Of a DNA stretch of 64,000 nt, positions 51,203 through 57,945 are shown in pieces. The notes under the pieces were generated by a model. The model ran no database searches and was not told the DNA's origin. It saw only the letters and a list, made by a program, of their open reading frames with translations. The stretch is from IMG/VR virus record IMGVR_UViG_3300048444_000123, positions 1 through 64,000 of that record; one strand, given 5' to 3'. Position 1 is the stretch's first letter; each line of letters starts with the position of its first letter. The position numbers and the translations under genes are program-made. The stretch comes from a virus.

Positions 51203-51706
51203 ATGAAAAAAAAAAACACTATGAAAAAACAAAAAGGATTTAGTTTAGTTGAACTACTTGTAGTTGTTGCTATACTAGGTATATTATCATCAATTGGTAT
51301 TGTAACTTATTCAAAATTTACATACAGTGCTAAAATTGCTGTAACACATAAGTTCCATGAACAAGTGAAAAAATATATTATTGCAGAAACAAACAAATGT
51401 GATTTAGGATTTGATAAGATTTTTGAGGCAGATAACGGAACTCATATCACTTGTAGTGATTTGAATAGTAATTCAGGTTCTGCTTGGGATGGTTTTGATA
51501 TACAACTGATGAGAGTATTCAAAGGTGTACCAAATGCTTGGGGTGCAGACCCTTTTAAAGAGGCATTAAATGTTGATTGGCATCCAAAGGCAGGTTATGT
51601 TAATGTTAGACATAGAGGTGGTGAAGTGTTAATGCAGACTTGCTTAGAAAGAACTTGTAAAGATAATTATAAAATTAGAGAAATGGTAAAAATTAATGGA
51701 ATATAA
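51203..51706 (+). CDS. Type IV prepilin-like protein
   Basis: The N-terminus is a textbook class III signal: a short basic leader, KG, then FSLVELLVVVAILGILSSIG, with Glu at +5 of the mature protein and a hydrophobic helix. A prepilin peptidase would cut at G-F and methylate the Phe. The ~130-residue globular part contains four Cys (two pairs, CDLGF..HITC and LMQTCLERTC) that could form pilin disulfides. No pilus assembly genes lie nearby, so it would need host machinery. Starts: ATG 51203 is leaderless from the promoter; ATG 51221 has the ACACTATG context and gives a shorter leader. Confidence 0.85.
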   Translation: MKKKNTMKKQKGFSLVELLVVVAILGILSSIGIVTYSKFTYSAKIAVTHKFHEQVKKYIIAETNKCDLGFDKIFEADNGTHITCSDLNSNSGSAWDGFDIQLMRVFKGVPNAWGADPFKEALNVDWHPKAGYVNVRHRGGEVLMQTCLERTCKDNYKIREMVKINGI

Positions 51707-51725
51707 TATGAAGGAGAAAAACACT

Positions 51726-52148
51726 ATGGAAAAAAATACAGACAAATACTTTCAATCTTTTAACGTTGTTTATAAGAGAGAGTACCGTGATCCTGAGGAA
51801 GGTTATGAAACTTTTTGGATTTCATCTACTATGTACAGAAATGTACCTATCTCTAAGATTAAGTATTACAGAAAACAATTACTTAATTTTAAAGATTATG
51901 CAACCAAGATGTATAACGAAGAAGCAAGTAACTTCACAGGTGCTACTGCTATTGAGATAATATATCCAGATGAATATTATCAAACATATGCAGATGTATT
52001 CGGTCCAGAAACGGCTGCTGGTGATCATCATCTATTTAATGATTTTGGTCAGTTGTATAATGGCAGACAAGGGTTTAGAAAGGACTTTGATCCTGACTTA
52101 ACGAAAAATTATACAACAAGAAAAAACTATATTTACAATTTAAGTTAG
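51726..52148 (+). CDS. Hypothetical protein, 140 aa
   Basis: The frame is open from 51696, but the strong GGAGAAAAACACTATG context puts the start at 51726 (MEKNTDKYFQSFN). It is aromatic-rich with many Tyr and Asp (FQSFNVVYKREYRDPEEGYE, YPDEYYQTYADVFGPETAAG). There is no signal peptide or membrane segment, and no known domain seen. It follows the prepilin and may be co-transcribed. Confidence 0.65.
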   Translation: MEKNTDKYFQSFNVVYKREYRDPEEGYETFWISSTMYRNVPISKIKYYRKQLLNFKDYATKMYNEEASNFTGATAIEIIYPDEYYQTYADVFGPETAAGDHHLFNDFGQLYNGRQGFRKDFDPDLTKNYTTRKNYIYNLS

Positions 52149-52157
52149 GAGGACACT

Positions 52158-52571
52158 ATGACAGTAGAAACAAACATAATATACACAGACAAAGACTTAG
52201 GTAAAAATCTCTATAGACAAAAGAGATATTATACTTTAGTAGTAGAACAAGAAGTATTGGCAAATAACCAAGAAGAAGCAGATAATAAATTTGTAGAACA
52301 TGGCGGAATAAGTCACTCTATGATTAATGCTGAAATTACAAATGAAAACGAGGGTGTTCAAACATATATGATAGACGCTAACTATTCAGACAGTGGTAAA
52401 ACTGAATACATGGGTAAAATAGTATATGAGGATGATGAGTTTGCTAAAGAAGATGGTTTGGTTGAAATAGACAAATACATTGATGAAAATGCTTTAACTG
52501 ATAGAGACAAAGAAGAATCAGATATTGATGTGGCAATAACATTAGAAGCAGAAAATGAGAGAGGTAAATAA
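52158..52571 (+). CDS. Hypothetical acidic protein, 137 aa
   Basis: A protein with a beta-rich N-terminal half (IIYTDKDLGKNLYRQKRYYTLVVEQEVL) and an acidic C-terminal half ending AENERGK. An AGGAGG site and ACACTATG context precede the ATG. Its end overlaps the next gene's ATG (TAATG). No family recognised. Confidence 0.65.
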   Translation: MTVETNIIYTDKDLGKNLYRQKRYYTLVVEQEVLANNQEEADNKFVEHGGISHSMINAEITNENEGVQTYMIDANYSDSGKTEYMGKIVYEDDEFAKEDGLVEIDKYIDENALTDRDKEESDIDVAITLEAENERGK

Positions 52572-52744
52572 TGACAACTAGAAACGCAGTAATAATAAAA
52601 GTAAGAAAGCATAATCAAAAAGATTTTGAAACAGATAGTATCTATGTTGATCATATGCCAGGTTTTGAAAATAGAATCAAACAGCATATACAAAATGCAA
52701 AAGAAGACACTACCAATGCTGAAGTGAGAATCGAAGACTTATAA
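52571..52744 (+). CDS. Hypothetical protein, 57 aa
   Basis: A short frame overlapping the previous stop by one base: MTTRNAVIIKVRKHNQKDFE to EVRIEDL. It reads like a small beta-alpha unit (IIKVRKHN, SIYVDHM, then a helix FENRIKQHIQNAKED). Coupling and codon use support it. Function unknown. Confidence 0.55.
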   Translation: MTTRNAVIIKVRKHNQKDFETDSIYVDHMPGFENRIKQHIQNAKEDTTNAEVRIEDL

Positions 52745-52746
52745 AC

Positions 52747-52763
52747 TGTGACGTTTTAGCACA
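52747..52763. repeat. 17-nt palindromic element, copy 1
   Basis: TGTGACGTTTTAGCACA, inside the longer inverted repeat AACTGTG-9 nt-CACAGTT (52744-52766). The same 17 nt occur at 53335-53351. In both places exactly 10 nt separate it from the -35 box. Confidence 0.75.
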
Positions 52764-52773
52764 GTTAAATAGC

Positions 52774-52802
52774 TTGATTTTTATAAAAAAGTATGATAGG
52801 AT
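52774..52802 (+). promoter_or_regulatory. Sigma70-like promoter
   Basis: TTGATT at 52774-52779 and TAGGAT at 52797-52802, 17 bp spacing, -10 within ATGATAGGAT. Confidence 0.65.
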
Positions 52803-52833
52803 AAATCAAATAAAACACAATAAAGGAGTAATA

Positions 52834-53022
52834 ATGGTTAAAAAAATAGAAAAAGATTACGAACTTATGAAAGATAATGTTGATAAGTTATTAAAAAAAA
52901 TATCAAAACTTGTTGATAAATTTGATGATAAGTATGAAACTGATTTAACTAATGACTTAGATTATAAATTAGACGAAGTTGCTGATTTGATAGTTGACAA
53001 CTATGTAAATGAAGACGCATAA
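52834..53022 (+). CDS. Small coiled-coil-like protein, 62 aa
   Basis: Starts at ATG 52834 behind AAAGGAG (frame open from 52774, but the promoter lies there). The sequence is highly charged and helical (MVKKIEKDYELMKDNVDKLL, then KLVDKFDDKYETDLTND). It overlaps the next ATG by one base. Function unknown; the regulated promoter suggests early expression. Confidence 0.6.
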   Translation: MVKKIEKDYELMKDNVDKLLKKISKLVDKFDDKYETDLTNDLDYKLDEVADLIVDNYVNEDA

Positions 53023-53339
53023 TGAAAAAGAAAACAAAAGAACTGAATCAATCACACAACGCATGGATTAAGTCGTTAGGTGTTAATATTGATGTAAAGA
53101 CAGGCAAAGTAAAGAAAAAAGAATTTACTGGTTATGATATGCCTAATTACAATGCAGATATTAACGGTGTTGAGAGAGTATCTATACCACTAGGTAACAG
53201 AATACCTGTAGGTTGTACTAAAGTCAAAATGCCCAAAGTACAACTTCCAGAAGGCAAAACCATAGGAATTGCATATAATAAAGGGAATTATCAGATAGTT
53301 GATAGTGCCGACTTTAAAACAATGGGCAAAAAGGTGTGA
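53022..53339 (+). CDS. Hypothetical protein, 105 aa
   Basis: A lysine-rich protein with a beta-like C-terminal half (TKVKMPKVQLPEGKTIGIAY, NYQIVDSADFKTM). It contains no Cys-based or catalytic motif. The stop codon TGA lies inside copy 2 of the 17-nt palindromic element. It is coupled with the 62-aa gene upstream. Confidence 0.6.
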   Translation: MKKKTKELNQSHNAWIKSLGVNIDVKTGKVKKKEFTGYDMPNYNADINGVERVSIPLGNRIPVGCTKVKMPKVQLPEGKTIGIAYNKGNYQIVDSADFKTMGKKV

Positions 53340-53351
53340 CGTTTTAGCACA
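53335..53351. repeat. 17-nt palindromic element, copy 2
   Basis: TGTGACGTTTTAGCACA, within GTGTG-9 nt-CACAC (53334-53352), overlapping the upstream stop codon and ending 10 nt before the -35 at 53362. Confidence 0.75.
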
Positions 53352-53361
53352 CTTAAACATG

Positions 53362-53390
53362 TTGACTTTATGCTTAAAGTATGATAGGAT
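53362..53390 (+). promoter_or_regulatory. Sigma70-like promoter
   Basis: TTGACT at 53362-53367 and TAGGAT at 53385-53390, 17 bp spacing, preceded by the 17-nt palindrome. Confidence 0.7.
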
Positions 53391-53425
53391 AATGACAACT
53401 ATTAACAATAAAAGGAAAAAACACT

Positions 53426-53779
53426 ATGTTTGACAAAGATACAATATTTGCAGAATTTAATTATGCAAAACAAAAAGACTTAAAAATGTCTAAAAAGAAA
53501 TCGCCTTATGAGACTGTTTTTACAAACAGAATTGAGTTATTGAAATCTCATATTGAAGCAAAAAAATCGCATCCGAAGTATTACAGAGGATGCAATATAA
53601 AATTTGAAAACTTGTTACTTGCATATCAATCGCAAGTGCCAGTTGATCATTTTTATAAAGTCGGATTTAATATGTCTTATGCAGAATATCTAAGTCAGAA
53701 AAATGCCGAAGATAAAGATAAAAAAGACGAAACGTATAATAACGAAAGAAGTAATGTTAAAGAAGTTACTTTTAATTAG
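53426..53779 (+). CDS. Hypothetical protein, 117 aa
   Basis: A basic-then-acidic hydrophilic protein (FDKDTIFAEFNYAKQKDLKM; ending KDETYNNERSNVKEVTFN). The AGGAAAAAACACTATG start context is identical to that of the CobS-like gene. Its 3' end overlaps the following lipoprotein gene by 26 nt. Function unknown. Confidence 0.65.
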   Translation: MFDKDTIFAEFNYAKQKDLKMSKKKSPYETVFTNRIELLKSHIEAKKSHPKYYRGCNIKFENLLLAYQSQVPVDHFYKVGFNMSYAEYLSQKNAEDKDKKDETYNNERSNVKEVTFN

Positions 53780-54239
53780 TAGTTTAACTTTGTTGTTGAA
53801 TCAGTGTGCTGTTAAGAACGCCGCTGTTTCAACATCAGGTTCAACTTTAGGTGCTATAACGGCAGGAGGAACTTGTGCCTCTGTTGTAAGTACTGATCCT
53901 GCTGTAGTAGGTGCGTGTGCCGTTGTTGGTGCCGTGCATGGTGCAGATCAGATATGGAATGATGATTTTAATGTTCATAAGAAGTTTTTTGTTGATCACT
54001 TAATTGGTGCACCAAATAAACCGAATATAACAAATTGGTATAATCCTAAAACTAAAAGTTTTGGTATTATAAAAACAAACAATACTTGGTACAAAGGTCC
54101 TATTAAATGTAGAGATTACGAATCAACTATTAATATTACACCGTCTTGGCCAGTTGCTTACTTTGGTGGTCCTGTTAGAAGAACAGACTTTGGTATCGCA
54201 TGTATATTACCAGACGGAAGAGTGGAGATACAAGAATAA
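53754..54239 (+). CDS. Envelope lipoprotein, 161 aa
   Basis: The frame is open from 53703, but ATG 53754 begins a lipoprotein signal LKKLLLISSLTLLLNQC with lipobox ending in Cys (~18). The mature part starts with a small-residue-rich stretch (AAVSTSGSTLGAITAGGTCASVV) that may insert in or lie along the membrane, then FVDHLIGAPNKPNITNWYNPKT and a final beta-rich part. It likely sits on the inner face of the outer membrane. Four envelope proteins follow in a row. Confidence 0.68.
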   Translation: MLKKLLLISSLTLLLNQCAVKNAAVSTSGSTLGAITAGGTCASVVSTDPAVVGACAVVGAVHGADQIWNDDFNVHKKFFVDHLIGAPNKPNITNWYNPKTKSFGIIKTNNTWYKGPIKCRDYESTINITPSWPVAYFGGPVRRTDFGIACILPDGRVEIQE

Positions 54240-54829
54240 TGAAATTTGCAGACGAATTTATATCTTATTTGTTTTTAGTGTTGATTGTTACTTTGTTGTT
54301 AATGGTGAAAGGTCATGCTTGTGTTGAGTGTGACCTTTCAGGTGATACCTATCCCATTGAGAATATAAGTTTATCAACAGAAATAAAAGAAGATAAAAAT
54401 ACAAATATACAAATGGCAAAGGTCAACATTGATGACATAAAAGTTAAACCTATCACAGATACAATAAAAGATAGTGACGTGGTTAAATCAAAAATCAAAG
54501 ATGTATTCATGCAGAATGGACAATATTGTTTTATTGAAGTTGTTATTAAACAACAAGGTGATGATATTGTTAAAAAAGAAGTTATGAAATGTAGTGAAAC
54601 ACCTGAATTTGAGTCTGATAAAAAAGATCAAATAATTGAACAACTCAAAAAAGAAATAGAACTGGAAAAGGCTAGAAAACCAGGATATTGGGAGTTGTTT
54701 GCTGACTTCTATTATAGAGACGAGAATGCTCCTCTTTATTGTAGAAAATACTCTAGGCCCGACAGTTGGTTTAAAATTCCTGGAACTGCCTGTCTGAAAC
54801 CAACAGGAGAATGGACAATAATAAAATGA
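54239..54829 (+). CDS. Exported or membrane-anchored protein, 196 aa
   Basis: Starts at ATG 54239 (TAATG overlap). Residues ~7-25 (FISYLFLVLIVTLLLMVKG) form a signal anchor or uncleaved signal, followed by C-x-x-C (ACVEC). The rest is a charged domain with a coiled-coil-like stretch (~130-160) and several Cys (YCFIEVV, LYCRKYSR, TACLKP), so disulfides in the periplasm are likely. Unknown function. Confidence 0.6.
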   Translation: MKFADEFISYLFLVLIVTLLLMVKGHACVECDLSGDTYPIENISLSTEIKEDKNTNIQMAKVNIDDIKVKPITDTIKDSDVVKSKIKDVFMQNGQYCFIEVVIKQQGDDIVKKEVMKCSETPEFESDKKDQIIEQLKKEIELEKARKPGYWELFADFYYRDENAPLYCRKYSRPDSWFKIPGTACLKPTGEWTIIK

Positions 54830-54993
54830 TAAGACTAATATTTACAGCATCAATATTGTGGATTGCTGTTGCATTTACTTGGGATCCTTTTGTTGCTGCT
54901 GTTGAGAAAACACAGGCTGTTGACAAAACGAAAGAAATAGTGTATAATGTAATTAATAAAGTGAAGGAGAAAACTAATAATGTTGAAAGTTAA
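54826..54993 (+). CDS. Small membrane protein, 55 aa
   Basis: ATGA overlap with the preceding gene. One helix (RLIFTASILWIAVAFTWDPF) then a charged helical tail (VEKTQAVDKTKEIVYNVINKVKEK) that probably lies in the periplasm or cytoplasm. Overlaps the next lipoprotein gene by 14 nt. Confidence 0.6.
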   Translation: MIRLIFTASILWIAVAFTWDPFVAAVEKTQAVDKTKEIVYNVINKVKEKTNNVES

Positions 54994-55600
54994 TAAGTTA
55001 GTATTACTTTTTGTTGTAGGTTTAACATTAGGTGCATGTAGCACTGGAACTTACAAGATTAAAAGTGAGAAGAAAGATTCCGTTAGAAAGGTACCTGCTT
55101 GGTACATGGCGGATATTGCTGAAAGAAAAGCATGTGATAAGAAGATATACGGTGAATCAAAAGATAAACAGTGTATCTATGGTGTTGGAACAAGTGTTTC
55201 ACCAGACTTAGAACTTGCTATTGATAAGGCAAAGATGATTGCCAAGGCTGAAATGGCAGACATCATACAAGGTGAAATGAACAAAAAGATTAAAATTTTT
55301 GTTGCTGAGGTTGGTAAAACACAACAGAAAACTATTGTGTCAGATGTAGAGTCTGCTTTAGTGAACCAAATCTCACAGACACCTGTTAGAGGGTATGAAG
55401 TATTTGCTCAGGAAGTTACAATGACTAAGAATGGTTATTATCGTGCTTGGGTAGGTTTAAGATTACCTCTAGGTAACTTTAACAAAATGTATAACTATTC
55501 TGTTGATACAGTTGTGGATGCTTATAAGTTAAAACAACTTGCTGAAGAGGCATACAACGATGTTGAAATAGTAGAGGAAACAAATGGTAACAATTTATAG
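54980..55600 (+). CDS. LPP20-family lipoprotein
   Basis: A 206-aa lipoprotein: signal LVLLFVVGLTLGAC with Cys ~20, then an LPP20-like domain. Key parts are VPAWYMADIAERKACDKKIYG, CIYGVGTSVSPDLELAIDKAKMIAKAEMADII, and the end GYYRAWVGLRLPLG. LPP20 domains occur in outer-membrane proteins of proteobacteria, often in operons with other envelope genes, role unclear. It is the last of a run of four envelope proteins and overlaps the glutaredoxin gene by 17 nt. Confidence 0.8.
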   Translation: MLKVNKLVLLFVVGLTLGACSTGTYKIKSEKKDSVRKVPAWYMADIAERKACDKKIYGESKDKQCIYGVGTSVSPDLELAIDKAKMIAKAEMADIIQGEMNKKIKIFVAEVGKTQQKTIVSDVESALVNQISQTPVRGYEVFAQEVTMTKNGYYRAWVGLRLPLGNFNKMYNYSVDTVVDAYKLKQLAEEAYNDVEIVEETNGNNL

Positions 55601-55844
55601 TAAACCAAATTGTGTATTTTGTGATAAGTCTAAGGCCTTGTTAAAAGGCCTGGGCATTAAGTACGAAGAAAAAATGTTTGGTAAGGATTTTAATACACCT
55701 GAAGAACTATACGAAGCAGTAGGTAAACAAGTAAGAACTATGCCACAAGTTATTATTGATGATAAACATATTGGTGGTTATAATGAATTAGTTGAATACT
55801 ATACAGACAAAGGATTAGTTAATTTTAAAGGTGAAAAGGTTTAA
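55584..55844 (+). CDS. grx: Glutaredoxin
   Basis: An 86-aa glutaredoxin: VTIYSKPNCVFCDKSKALL with the C-V-F-C active site, the cis-Pro loop TMPQVIID, and GGYNELVEYY for glutathione binding. T4 also has a glutaredoxin-like NrdC that feeds its ribonucleotide reductase; this one could do the same for NrdA/B at 41773-45191. It overlaps the LPP20 gene and the next ATG. Confidence 0.92.
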   Translation: MVTIYSKPNCVFCDKSKALLKGLGIKYEEKMFGKDFNTPEELYEAVGKQVRTMPQVIIDDKHIGGYNELVEYYTDKGLVNFKGEKV

Positions 55845-56197
55845 TGTCAGTTGATAACATAATAGATTTTCCTAAGAAGTATAAAAGACAATCTACGGAA
55901 AAAGATGCAGAAATGCAAAAAAGAATTGCACAAGAACATCAAAAGATATTTTGTCAGGCAATGATGGATGAAATAACTGAAGCTATTTTAGTCAAGTTAC
56001 ATAGTGAAAACCTAAATGTAACAGGTAAAGAATTTTTAAAAGATTATAAACTCGTATCAGAGGCTATAAAATCTATGATGTATAGAACACAAGATTTAAA
56101 ACACGGATTGCAAGAAAGAGTTGATAGGGCAGTAACATCGACATATAATAAAAATAAAACTATCAACACAATATCGATAGACCTCGATAAACTATAG
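55844..56197 (+). CDS. Conserved marine phage protein, 117 aa
   Basis: A helical charged protein (SVDNIIDFPKKYKRQ; AMMDEITEAILVKLHSENLN; DYKLVSEAIKSMMYRTQDL). The opening V-D-N-I-I-D-F-P-K is typical of a small family in T4-type marine phages. No enzymatic motif. One-base overlap with the glutaredoxin gene; a hairpin follows. Confidence 0.7.
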   Translation: MSVDNIIDFPKKYKRQSTEKDAEMQKRIAQEHQKIFCQAMMDEITEAILVKLHSENLNVTGKEFLKDYKLVSEAIKSMMYRTQDLKHGLQERVDRAVTSTYNKNKTINTISIDLDKL

Positions 56198-56198
56198 A

Positions 56199-56220
56199 AT
56201 TCCATAAGGCACTTTGGAAT
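56199..56220 (+). terminator. Weak hairpin after the 117-aa gene
   Basis: ATTCCA (56199-56204) pairs with TGGAAT (56215-56220) around a 10-nt loop; no T tract follows. Confidence 0.35.
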
Positions 56221-56286
56221 AGATTGTATATGTGGCAAGTATATGATCTTATAATTAACGCCAACTATATAATAAGGAGTGAATAA

Positions 56287-56619
56287 ATGTTTAAATCATT
56301 ATTCTCAAACGACTCATTAAAAGTCGTATCAAAATCGAAAAAAACTGTAACAAAAGGCAGAAAAACTATGTCAAAAAGACAAAAAGTTTTAAACCTTTTA
56401 ACTAAAGGCAATGAAGTTTCTTGGAAAGTTTTAAGAACTAAATTTGATTTAGTTTCTCCAAGAGCATTAATTGATACTTTAAGATCAGAAGGTAACATGA
56501 TCTATATCAATAAAACTGCTAAGGGTACTTCTTACAGAATGGGTACACCAACAAAAGCGATCATCGCTGCTGGTATCCAAAAGTTATACGGAACTCCGTT
56601 CGCATATAACAATAACTAA
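56287..56619 (+). CDS. Winged-helix-like DNA-binding protein, 110 aa
   Basis: After a basic N-terminus (~1-35), a helix-turn-helix-type unit: KRQKVLNLLTKGNEVSWKVL, then FDLVSPRALIDTLRSEGN, YINKTAKGTSYRMG (wing). Proteins nearly like this are widespread in marine T4-type phages and strongly conserved, likely as a phage regulator or structural DNA binder; function not established. AAGGAG site; followed by a terminator, so it is probably expressed at a high level. Confidence 0.75.
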   Translation: MFKSLFSNDSLKVVSKSKKTVTKGRKTMSKRQKVLNLLTKGNEVSWKVLRTKFDLVSPRALIDTLRSEGNMIYINKTAKGTSYRMGTPTKAIIAAGIQKLYGTPFAYNNN

Positions 56620-56640
56620 TACTAGATTAGTACACATTTT

Positions 56641-56658
56641 GGTGGCCTTCGGGCCACC
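56641..56658 (+). terminator. Strong UUCG hairpin terminator
   Basis: GGTGGCC-TTCG-GGCCACC is a perfect 7-bp stem with a stable UUCG tetraloop, right after the HTH gene. No T tract. Confidence 0.75.
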
Positions 56659-56677
56659 ATATCCACAAAATTCCACT

Positions 56678-56685
56678 TATAAATA
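56678..56685 (+). promoter_or_regulatory. T4-like late promoter box
   Basis: Exact TATAAATA, 80 nt upstream of the DUF6433-like gene, followed by a structured leader. Confidence 0.65.
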
Positions 56686-56698
56686 ATATTACGATCGG

Positions 56699-56733
56699 AA
56701 GGTAAGTGAACGCTAGCGGTAGTAACTTACCTT
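56699..56733 (+). promoter_or_regulatory. Structured leader hairpin of the DUF6433-like gene
   Basis: AAGGTAAGT (56699-56707) pairs perfectly with ACTTACCTT (56725-56733); the loop holds the palindrome CGCTAGCG (56711-56718). It lies between the late box and the ribosome site GAGGAG. It may stabilise the mRNA or be a regulator site. Confidence 0.55.
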
Positions 56734-56764
56734 TAAAATTATATAACAAAATGAGGAGAAACTT

Positions 56765-57241
56765 ATGACAGTTCAATCACAAGCTTTGGATTACGCTGGT
56801 TCAACAGCACCAATGCTTTCAGAAATACTAACAAAAGTATCAGACGCTAAAGACAAAGCATCTAAAATTTCAATACTAAAAGAAAACGATTCAGTATCTT
56901 TAAGACAGGTATTAAAGGGGGCATTTTATTCTAAAATTCAATGGGATTTACCTACTGGTCAACCACCATACACCGAGAATGACGCACCTGCTGGGACGGA
57001 ACATACAACTTTACATACCGAGGCCAGACTATTATGGCACTTTGTTAAGGGTGCTGATCCAGCAACATCTAGGACTAAAAAAGAAAATATGTTTATTCAG
57101 ATGTTAGAAGGATTACACGCTGACGAGGCAAAACTTTTATTGAACGTAAAAGATAAGAAATTATCTAAGGTTTACAAGGGTTTAACCGAGACCGTGGTTA
57201 AGTCAGCATTCGATTGGAATGATGATTACAAAACTGCTTAA
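56765..57241 (+). CDS. DUF6433-like T4-type phage protein
   Basis: A 158-aa protein with AGSTAPMLSEILTKVSDAKDK, SLRQVLKGAFYSKIQWDLP and LLNVKDKKLSKVYKGLTETVV. This pattern is a family (DUF6433) widely conserved in T4-type phages, often near late genes; function not known. The GAGGAGAAA site, late promoter and stable leader hairpin suggest strong late expression. Confidence 0.8.
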   Translation: MTVQSQALDYAGSTAPMLSEILTKVSDAKDKASKISILKENDSVSLRQVLKGAFYSKIQWDLPTGQPPYTENDAPAGTEHTTLHTEARLLWHFVKGADPATSRTKKENMFIQMLEGLHADEAKLLLNVKDKKLSKVYKGLTETVVKSAFDWNDDYKTA

Positions 57242-57275
57242 TCACTAAATAATAAAAAGCGATTCGAATACTAAA

Positions 57276-57313
57276 GGTGTGACATTTTTGCAACAGTGCA
57301 GGATTGTCGCACC
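57276..57313 (+). terminator. Hairpin after the DUF6433-like gene
   Basis: GGTGTGAC (57276-57283) pairs with GTCGCACC (57306-57313) with one G-T pair; TGCA-ACAG-TGCA forms an inner hairpin. The rest of the 189-nt gap (57242-57430) holds a promoter. The arm GTGTGAC is like the palindromic elements at 52747 and 53335. Confidence 0.5.
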
Positions 57314-57368
57314 CTATATTATCCCTTATTTTACTTGATTATTTTATGAACTTTTTTGAATTTTTTGC

Positions 57369-57397
57369 TTGTATTATACAGAAAAATAGTGTATATT
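57369..57397 (+). promoter_or_regulatory. Sigma70-like promoter
   Basis: TTGTAT at 57369-57374 and TATATT at 57392-57397, 17 bp spacing, followed by an AAAGGAG leader. The -35 is a weak match. Confidence 0.5.
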
Positions 57398-57430
57398 ATA
57401 TGTATAAAAACAAACAAAAGGAGAATCAAT

Positions 57431-57616
57431 ATGTCAAAAATAAAACAATACATTGAAACATCAGTAGAAAATGCTGTTGATAAAATAATTAAAACATTAA
57501 GTGATGGTCAAATAGACTTTGATACTTGTAAATCAAAGATATTAGAACTTGATAACCTATCAATGGTAGGAATTGATTCAGAAAATGTTGATGAAGTTAT
57601 ATCGGAGAACATATAA
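57431..57616 (+). CDS. Small acidic protein, 61 aa
   Basis: Starts at ATG 57431 behind AAAGGAGA (frame open from 57356, where the promoter lies). Helical and acidic: SKIKQYIETSVENAVDKIIK, then KSKILELDNLSMVGID. Overlaps the next ATG by one base. Unknown function. Confidence 0.6.
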   Translation: MSKIKQYIETSVENAVDKIIKTLSDGQIDFDTCKSKILELDNLSMVGIDSENVDEVISENI

Positions 57617-57945
57617 TGAGAAAAACATTTTTTACATTATTTTTATTATTCATGTACACTTGGTCTTGGTCTATCTTTAATGTTGCCAAGGCAGATGAAT
57701 ATGGCAAGGCAGTTGTTGGTCATGTGATAACTAATGCTAAAGAGATTGATAAAACTGCTTTGTTAGAAGCAGAACTACAAAGACTTGCTCATAATTATTC
57801 TATTGAAATGATTAGTATATTACAGGTATATTTGCCTAGTATCTTAGACAGTGTTGCTGCTGAAATGAAACAAAATGCTGATAAAACTTTTAAATGTGCT
57901 TTATTAAAAGGAACAGGAAACGATTGCAAAAATGAAAACAACTAA
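57616..57945 (+). CDS. Small exported protein, 109 aa
   Basis: Signal peptide at residues ~1-26 (TFFTLFLLFMYTWSWSIFNVAKA), mature part helical with two Cys at its end (FKCALLKGTGNDC). Probably periplasmic with one disulfide. It precedes the SprT-like gene with a 14-nt overlap. Unknown function. Confidence 0.6.
   Translation: MRKTFFTLFLLFMYTWSWSIFNVAKADEYGKAVVGHVITNAKEIDKTALLEAELQRLAHNYSIEMISILQVYLPSILDSVAAEMKQNADKTFKCALLKGTGNDCKNENN

Noticed and set aside
57244-57251. ACTAAATA as a late promoter
   Set aside because: No gene starts nearby (next ATG about 180 nt away after a hairpin), so it is more likely chance in AT-rich DNA.
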